The notes under the pieces are model-generated. The model ran no database searches, was not told the DNA's origin, and worked only from the letters and a program-made list of their open reading frames with translations. From assembly GCA_003224195.1 (NCBI GenBank), contig QHYP01000069.1, forward strand, positions 1 through 17,679: a stretch of DNA of 17,679 nucleotides. Direction: 5' to 3'. Shown one piece after another: positions 13,729-17,679 of this stretch (positions within the stretch are counted from its first letter, which is position 1; each line of letters starts with the position of its first letter). The DNA is from Acidobacteriota bacterium (GTDB lineage Bacteria > Acidobacteriota > Terriglobia > Acidiferrales > UBA7541). A program made the translations under genes and the position numbers.

Positions 13729-14754
13729 ATGTCCGAGCCATGTCTCACCGCAGAACTCCTCTCGCGGCCAAAGGCGGAATTGCATCTGCACCTCGAAGGG
13801 TCCATCGAACCTGCCACGGTATGCGAGCTGGCTGCGCGCCAGGGCGCCTCGGTAAGCGAAGCAGAGGCGCGACGCCGTTACGCGTACCGCAACTTTGCTG
13901 AATTCATAGAAGCGTTCAAATGGGTCACGTCCTACCTGCGAACTCCGGAAGATTACGCCCTCATTACGCGGGAGCTTGCCGGTCGGCTCATCGAACAGAA
14001 TGTGGTCTACGCGGAGGTTACGCTGTCGGTTGGGGTGATGCTCCTGCGTCAGCAAGATGTCGAGGCCAACTTTGAAGCCGTTTGCGCTGCGGGCAAAGAG
14101 TTCCGCAGAAAAGGCTTACGGCTCGCTTGGATCTTTGACGCCGTGCGCCAGTTCGGCAGCGAAGCGGCAATGAGAATTGCACAAGTGGCCGCGAAACATC
14201 GGTCGGCTGGTGTGGTAGCATTCGGGATCGGAGGAGATGAACTATCCGTTTCCGCCGCTGAGTTTCGCGGCGCCTATGACTATGCCGCCGAGCAGGGTCT
14301 CCACAGGTTGATCCACGCGGGCGAAATCGGCGGACCCTGGCAGGTTCGGGACGCGGTCGAACTTCTCGGAGTGGAACGCATCGGCCATGGCATCGGAGCG
14401 ACGCACGATCCCGCGCTTCTCGATCTTCTCGCCGAACGAAGAATTCCCCTGGAGATCTGCCCGACAAGCAATCTACTGACGGGCGCGCTGGCGCGTCTGC
14501 GGGGCAGAGACGATGTGGAGATTCTGGACCACCCGCTTCCGCAGCTTCTTCGTCATGGCGTGCCGGTCGTTTTGTCCACAGACGACCCCGCGATGTTTCA
14601 AATCACGCTGGTTGAAGAATATCGGCGCGCGCACGCGATGGGCCTGACGGAAGCCGAACTGGTCCATCTGGCGAAGATGAGCTTTGCATACGCCTTTTTG
14701 CCCTCGGCCGAACGCGGCCCCCTGGTCGCCCGGAGCAACGTGGGCACTTCCTGA
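13729..14754 (+). CDS. add: Adenosine deaminase family protein
   Basis: This 341-residue amidohydrolase would convert adenosine to inosine in purine salvage in the cytoplasm. Zinc ligands and catalytic residues sit in the classical motifs: AELHLHLEGS (His19, His21), HAGEIGG (His196, Glu199), RIGHG (His220) and STDDPAMF (Asp285, Asp286). The EICPTSNLLTGAL block and the ending MSFAYAFLPSAERGPL closely follow the adenosine-deaminase pattern rather than that of adenine deaminase. ATG 13729 was chosen for AGGA 5 bases upstream and for starting 15 residues before the first motif; an earlier in-frame start at 13687 overlaps the upstream gene. Some close relatives act on aminodeoxyfutalosine in menaquinone synthesis, so the exact substrate is not certain. 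Confidence 0.87.
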   Translation: MSEPCLTAELLSRPKAELHLHLEGSIEPATVCELAARQGASVSEAEARRRYAYRNFAEFIEAFKWVTSYLRTPEDYALITRELAGRLIEQNVVYAEVTLSVGVMLLRQQDVEANFEAVCAAGKEFRRKGLRLAWIFDAVRQFGSEAAMRIAQVAAKHRSAGVVAFGIGGDELSVSAAEFRGAYDYAAEQGLHRLIHAGEIGGPWQVRDAVELLGVERIGHGIGATHDPALLDLLAERRIPLEICPTSNLLTGALARLRGRDDVEILDHPLPQLLRHGVPVVLSTDDPAMFQITLVEEYRRAHAMGLTEAELVHLAKMSFAYAFLPSAERGPLVARSNVGTS

Positions 14755-14758
14755 CCGA

Positions 14759-14767
14759 TGTTATACT
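14759..14767 (+). promoter_or_regulatory. Extended -10 promoter of purS
   Basis: TGTTATACT has the extended -10 form TG-n-TATACT, with five of six bases matching the -10 consensus. It ends 6 bases before the purS ATG, and no Shine-Dalgarno sequence lies between them. Transcription should begin at or next to the A of ATG, giving a leaderless or nearly leaderless mRNA. No clear -35 element is visible, which is acceptable for an extended -10 promoter. Confidence 0.6.
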
Positions 14768-14773
14768 GGCGAC

Positions 14774-15016
14774 ATGAAAGCCCACGTGTGGGTCATGCCA
14801 AAGCGGACCGTCCTCGATCCGCAAGGCCAGACGATTCAGCATGCCCTGTCGTCGCTCGGGTACAAGGCGGTGAAAGACGTTCGCCAGGGAAAGTTTTTTG
14901 TTCTGGACCTTGAAGGTTGGAGCCGCGACAACGCCCAGAAGGAACTGGAGCGTATTTCGCGCGAAGTGCTCACCAACCCGGTCATTGAGGAATACCGTTT
15001 TGAGATCGTGGAGTAG
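14774..15016 (+). CDS. purS: Phosphoribosylformylglycinamidine synthase subunit PurS
   Basis: PurS is the small bridging subunit of the three-part FGAM synthase (PurS-PurQ-PurL) of purine synthesis; it helps pass ammonia from PurQ to PurL. The 80-residue length is normal. The VMPKRTVLDPQGQTIQHAL start, the LGYKAVKDVRQGKFFVLDL middle and the EVLTNPVIEEYRFEIVE end match the family over their whole length. ATG 14774 was chosen because the family begins there; upstream in-frame extension runs into the end of add. Neither purQ nor purL follows; the next gene is glmS, 129 bases downstream. PurS apparently has its own promoter at 14759-14767. Confidence 0.92.
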   Translation: MKAHVWVMPKRTVLDPQGQTIQHALSSLGYKAVKDVRQGKFFVLDLEGWSRDNAQKELERISREVLTNPVIEEYRFEIVE

Positions 15017-15070
15017 GCCACGAAGCCCGCTCCGGTGAATCCCCGATGAGATTTGCGAGAGTGCGCCGGC

Positions 15071-15089
15071 TTTTCGCTTGGGGCGAAAA
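15071..15089. repeat. Short perfect inverted repeat upstream of glmS
   Basis: TTTTCGC (15071-15077) and GCGAAAA (15083-15089) are exact reverse complements with a 5-base spacer, in the 129-base purS-glmS gap. The symmetry suits a protein-binding operator better than a terminator, because neither strand has a T run after the stem. The rest of the gap shows no convincing promoter. Confidence 0.3.
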
Positions 15090-15145
15090 ATGCCATGCTA
15101 ACGTCTTTGGATGGCCTCTAAGTTTGCGTTGGGGAGTGCCCGCCC

Positions 15146-17005
15146 ATGTGTGGAATCGTCGGTTACATCGGCCCGAAAAAAGTCGTACCCCTGATCATTG
15201 ACGGCCTGAGGCGGCTGGAATACCGAGGCTACGATTCCGCGGGCATTGCCGTGGTGAATGACGGCAAGCTCGATGTGCGCCGCGCCTCCGGAAAGCTGCG
15301 CAATCTCGAAGAGGCTATAAACAAAGCGCCGCTCGAAGGCACCTACGGGATCGGCCACACCCGCTGGGCGACGCACGGGCGCCCCACGGAGGAAAATGCC
15401 CATCCCCACCGCGATTGTACGGGGAAAGTGGTCGTGGTCCATAACGGGATCATCGAGAACTATCTCGAACTGAAACACCAACTGCAGTCCGAAGGCCACA
15501 AATTCGTTACTGAGACCGACACGGAGGTCGCGGCGCACCTGGTAGAAAAGTTTCTTCCCGGCAGGCCGCTCGAGGAAGCGGTGCGGCTGGCCGTGAGGCA
15601 GATCCGTGGCGTGTATGCGCTGGCGGTCCTGTCGGCAACTGATCCTCTCAAGATTGTCGCCGCGCGCATGGGTCCGCCGTCCGTGATCGGAGTCGGCGAG
15701 GGAGAGTATTTCGTCGCCAGTGACATTCCGGCGCTGCTCCAGCATACGCGCAGCATCTTTTTCCTCGTTGACGGAGACATTGCCGTCCTGACGCCGCAGG
15801 GCGTGCGCGTAATGGACCACGAAGGCCAGCCGGTCCCGCGGCCGCCGCAGCATGTCGCCTGGGACCCCATCATGGCGGAAAAGGGCGGCTACAAGCACTT
15901 CATGCAGAAGGAAATCTTCGAGCAGCCGCGCGCCGTGCGCGACACCCTGCTCGGACGCATTTCCCAGGATACCGGCAAGATCTTCCTCGAAGAGATGAAG
16001 ATCACTGAGCAACAGTTCCGCGCCTTCGACCAAGTGCGAATTGTGGCGTGCGGAACGAGCTGGCACGCCGGCCTGGCGGGCAAGTTCATGATCGAAGAGC
16101 TGGGACGGCTGCGGACGGAAGTGGATTACGGAAGCGAATTCCGTTACCGCAACCCCATCGTCGATGAGCGGACATTGACGGTTTGCATCAGCCAGTCGGG
16201 CGAGACGGCGGACACGCTCGCGGCACAGCGCGAGGCGAAGCAGAAAGGCTCTCCGACGATCGCCATCTGCAACGTGATGGGCTCGATGGTTACGCGCGAG
16301 GCCGCAGGGACGATCCTGACGCACGCCGGCCCCGAGATCGGCGTGGCTTCGACAAAGGCGTTTACGTCCCAGCTCACCGCGCTGCTGCTGCTCGGCGTCA
16401 AGCTGGGCGAGATTCGCAGAACGCTTTCCGCGGAAAGAGTGAAGGCTCTGCTTCAGGAATTCACGCGCATCCCGCACAAGATCGAGACGATTTTGCAGGG
16501 AGACGAGAAGGGCGTCTTTGAATCCCTGGCGAGGCAATTCTTCCGGCACACCGATTTTCTCTACCTCGGCCGAGGGATCCATTATCCGATCGCACTCGAA
16601 GGCGCGCTCAAGCTGAAAGAGATTTCCTATATTCACGCCGAGGGATACCCGGCGGGAGAAATGAAACACGGCCCGAACGCCCTGATTGACGAGAATCTGC
16701 CGGTGGTCGTTCTGGCCGCGCGCGACGAGAGCGATCCGAAATCCATGACGCTTTATGAAAAGAGCGTGTCGAATATCAAGGAAGTGAAAGCGCGCGACGG
16801 AATCGTGATTTCGGTCGTGTGCACCGGAGATCGCCTCGCGCGCGAGGCGAGCGACCACTTGATTGAAATTCCTTCGGCGCCGGAACTACTTTCCCCCATC
16901 CTGGAAATCATACCGCTGCAGCTCCTTGCCTATCACATTGCGGTGCGCCGCGGCTGCGACGTGGACCAACCACGAAACTTAGCCAAGTCGGTGACCGTGG
17001 AATAG
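15146..17005 (+). CDS. glmS: Glutamine-fructose-6-phosphate aminotransferase (GlmS)
   Basis: GlmS makes glucosamine 6-phosphate from fructose 6-phosphate and glutamine, the entry to UDP-GlcNAc for peptidoglycan and lipid A. The 619-residue protein begins MCGIVGYIG; Cys2 becomes the N-terminal nucleophile of the class II glutaminase domain (about 1-220). LEYRGYDSAG and GHTRWATHG glutaminase motifs follow. Two SIS sugar-phosphate domains come next, with ACGTSWHAG (about 299), SQSGETADT (about 350) and the HAEGYPAGEMKHGP block (about 497). The C-terminus LAKSVTVE is the canonical tail that closes the active site. ATG 15146 has GGGGAG 9 bases upstream. I see no glmS ribozyme in the short leader. 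A 586-codon open frame on the opposite strand is a codon-bias shadow. Confidence 0.96.
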   Translation: MCGIVGYIGPKKVVPLIIDGLRRLEYRGYDSAGIAVVNDGKLDVRRASGKLRNLEEAINKAPLEGTYGIGHTRWATHGRPTEENAHPHRDCTGKVVVVHNGIIENYLELKHQLQSEGHKFVTETDTEVAAHLVEKFLPGRPLEEAVRLAVRQIRGVYALAVLSATDPLKIVAARMGPPSVIGVGEGEYFVASDIPALLQHTRSIFFLVDGDIAVLTPQGVRVMDHEGQPVPRPPQHVAWDPIMAEKGGYKHFMQKEIFEQPRAVRDTLLGRISQDTGKIFLEEMKITEQQFRAFDQVRIVACGTSWHAGLAGKFMIEELGRLRTEVDYGSEFRYRNPIVDERTLTVCISQSGETADTLAAQREAKQKGSPTIAICNVMGSMVTREAAGTILTHAGPEIGVASTKAFTSQLTALLLLGVKLGEIRRTLSAERVKALLQEFTRIPHKIETILQGDEKGVFESLARQFFRHTDFLYLGRGIHYPIALEGALKLKEISYIHAEGYPAGEMKHGPNALIDENLPVVVLAARDESDPKSMTLYEKSVSNIKEVKARDGIVISVVCTGDRLAREASDHLIEIPSAPELLSPILEIIPLQLLAYHIAVRRGCDVDQPRNLAKSVTVE

Positions 17006-17034
17006 AGGGAGCACTTCCGATCTCCTGCTGGGGC

Positions 17035-17065
17035 TTGCTGCGAATTTCTCGGGCTACTGTAAAAT
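17035..17065 (+). promoter_or_regulatory. Candidate promoter of the POTRA-protein gene
   Basis: TAAAAT (17060-17065) matches the -10 consensus at five of six bases and lies 9 bases before the ATG at 17075. TTGCTG (17035-17040) is a possible -35 with a long 19-base spacer. Only a weak AGG precedes the ATG, so the mRNA leader may be just a few bases long. This is a pattern match only. Confidence 0.35.
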
Positions 17066-17074
17066 AGTCATAGG

Positions 17075-17679
17075 ATGCGGATATATCTGCAAACATCCGC
17101 GATCACTTTGCTGATGTTCTGCGCGCTGGCGAGCCCAACGTGCGCACAGGCTCCGGCGGGGGGTGCGATCCTGGAGAGCATACGCGCGGAGGGAAGCCAT
17201 ATCCCGGAGGCGCAGATTGTTGCTGAAACGGGGTTGAAAAACGGCGACTTGGTGACCAAGGACCAGCTCCAATTGGTCGCTGACCGGCTGGGGCACCTCG
17301 GGCTTTTTGAAAAGGTCAACTACGAATATCACACGCGAGTCGACGGGCTGAGTCTCGTATTCCATTTGAAAGATGCGCCGCGCGTGCCGGTCCTTTTCGA
17401 CAATATCCCGTGGTTCACGGACACGGAACTGGGCGACGCCATCCGGAAGAGTGTTCCGTATTTTGACGGAACCGCCCCCGAGCAAGGCAGCTTGTTGGAC
17501 CGCGTTGGCGAGGCGGTGACGGCGCTGCTCGCTGCTCACCAGCGAAACGTCGCCATCGAACACGAGGTAATCGCCAACCCGCTGGGCAACGGGAATGTTC
17601 TCCAATATAGAATCAGCGGCGCCTCTGTGCGCATCGCGCGGATGGAATTTTCGGATCCGCAGGCGGCTAATTCCCGTGC
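17075..17679 (+). CDS. POTRA-domain outer-membrane assembly/surface-antigen protein (BamA/Omp85-like), 3' end outside window
   Basis: The reading frame is open from ATG 17075 to the window edge, giving 201 residues. Residues 1-24 form a signal peptide (hydrophobic core ITLLMFCALA, ending near TCA). A POTRA-like domain follows: an I-x-x-E-G-x-x-I beginning, then GLKNGDLVTKDQLQLVADRLGH and LGLFEKVNYEYH. That last pattern is the POTRA hallmark of BamA, TamA and two-partner secretion proteins. A second, more divergent segment (about residues 105-175) may be another POTRA repeat. The beta-barrel that would define the subfamily is not in the window, so BamA, a paralogue or another Omp85 protein are all possible. 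The preceding gene is glmS, also an envelope-precursor gene. Confidence 0.78.
   Translation, partial: MRIYLQTSAITLLMFCALASPTCAQAPAGGAILESIRAEGSHIPEAQIVAETGLKNGDLVTKDQLQLVADRLGHLGLFEKVNYEYHTRVDGLSLVFHLKDAPRVPVLFDNIPWFTDTELGDAIRKSVPYFDGTAPEQGSLLDRVGEAVTALLAAHQRNVAIEHEVIANPLGNGNVLQYRISGASVRIARMEFSDPQAANSR

Noticed and set aside
12930..13817. 295-codon minus-strand frame opposite the phospholipase-like gene
   Set aside because: It spans the junction of two identified plus-strand genes and shows no domain.
15071..15089. Intrinsic terminator after purS
   Set aside because: The stem is not followed by a T run on either strand; kept only as an inverted repeat.
15017..15145. glmS ribozyme or riboswitch
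   Set aside because: The gap is short, and I find no glmS-ribozyme core pattern; the gene has an ordinary Shine-Dalgarno site.
15098..16858. 586-codon open frame on the minus strand opposite glmS
   Set aside because: It mirrors a highly conserved gene frame in GC-rich DNA and the translation shows no recognisable domain or composition of a real protein. It is a codon-bias shadow.
1..17679. Mobile element, CRISPR, toxin-antitoxin or defence island
   Set aside because: No transposase, integrase, direct-repeat array or defence-family protein is visible; all the main reading frames belong to housekeeping or envelope families.

Overview
The window is a GC-rich bacterial chromosome segment packed with housekeeping and cell-envelope genes. 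I see no mobile element, CRISPR array, tRNA, rRNA or defence locus. It encodes a Gram-negative (diderm) cell: lipid A 4'-kinase, Kdo transferase, ADP-heptose synthesis, two heptosyltransferases and a POTRA-type outer-membrane assembly protein. The gene mix (LPS inner-core operon, stand-alone PurS, a zinc-phospholipase-like secreted protein, an APC permease with a long first loop, an unnamed secreted protein next to waaA) looks most like Acidobacteriota. That placement is inference from recollection of similar proteins, not a search.

Left part, 1-8091: the 3' end of a comEC competence-channel gene enters on the plus strand and ends at 1046. Facing it is an eight-gene minus-strand operon read from 8091 down to 999: waaA, lpxK, waaF-like, gmhB, hldA, hldC, waaC-like, and an ICMT-family membrane methyltransferase. 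Every junction is an overlap of 4 or 8 bases or a gap of 3 bases, so the operon looks translationally coupled throughout. It supplies the later steps of ADP-heptose synthesis (kinase, phosphatase, adenylyltransferase), lipid A 4'-phosphorylation, Kdo addition and transfer of two heptoses. gmhA (isomerase) and hldD (epimerase) are not in the window.

Middle, 8092-11218: a short divergent promoter region with a symmetric -10 element (8197-8203) lies between waaA and an unnamed secreted or anchored protein. A full-length UvrD/PcrA helicase follows.

Right part, 11219-17679, all plus strand: an APC-family amino-acid permease, a secreted zinc-phospholipase/P1-nuclease-fold protein whose metal ligands are mostly replaced, an adenosine deaminase, a stand-alone purS, glmS (glucosamine-6-phosphate synthase, the entry to UDP-GlcNAc and hence to peptidoglycan and lipid A), and the 5' end of a POTRA-domain outer-membrane protein cut by the window edge. 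The permease, phospholipase-like and deaminase genes are 10-15 bases apart and probably co-transcribed.

The points most worth a second look are the symmetric -10 between waaA and the unnamed gene, two genes with a -10 box exactly 6 bases before ATG and no Shine-Dalgarno sequence (leaderless candidates), the metal-site-stripped phospholipase homologue, the membrane methyltransferase closing the LPS operon, and a comEC terminator hairpin lying inside the convergent gene. None of these amounts to a clearly new multi-gene system. No stretch longer than about 130 bases is without a gene.
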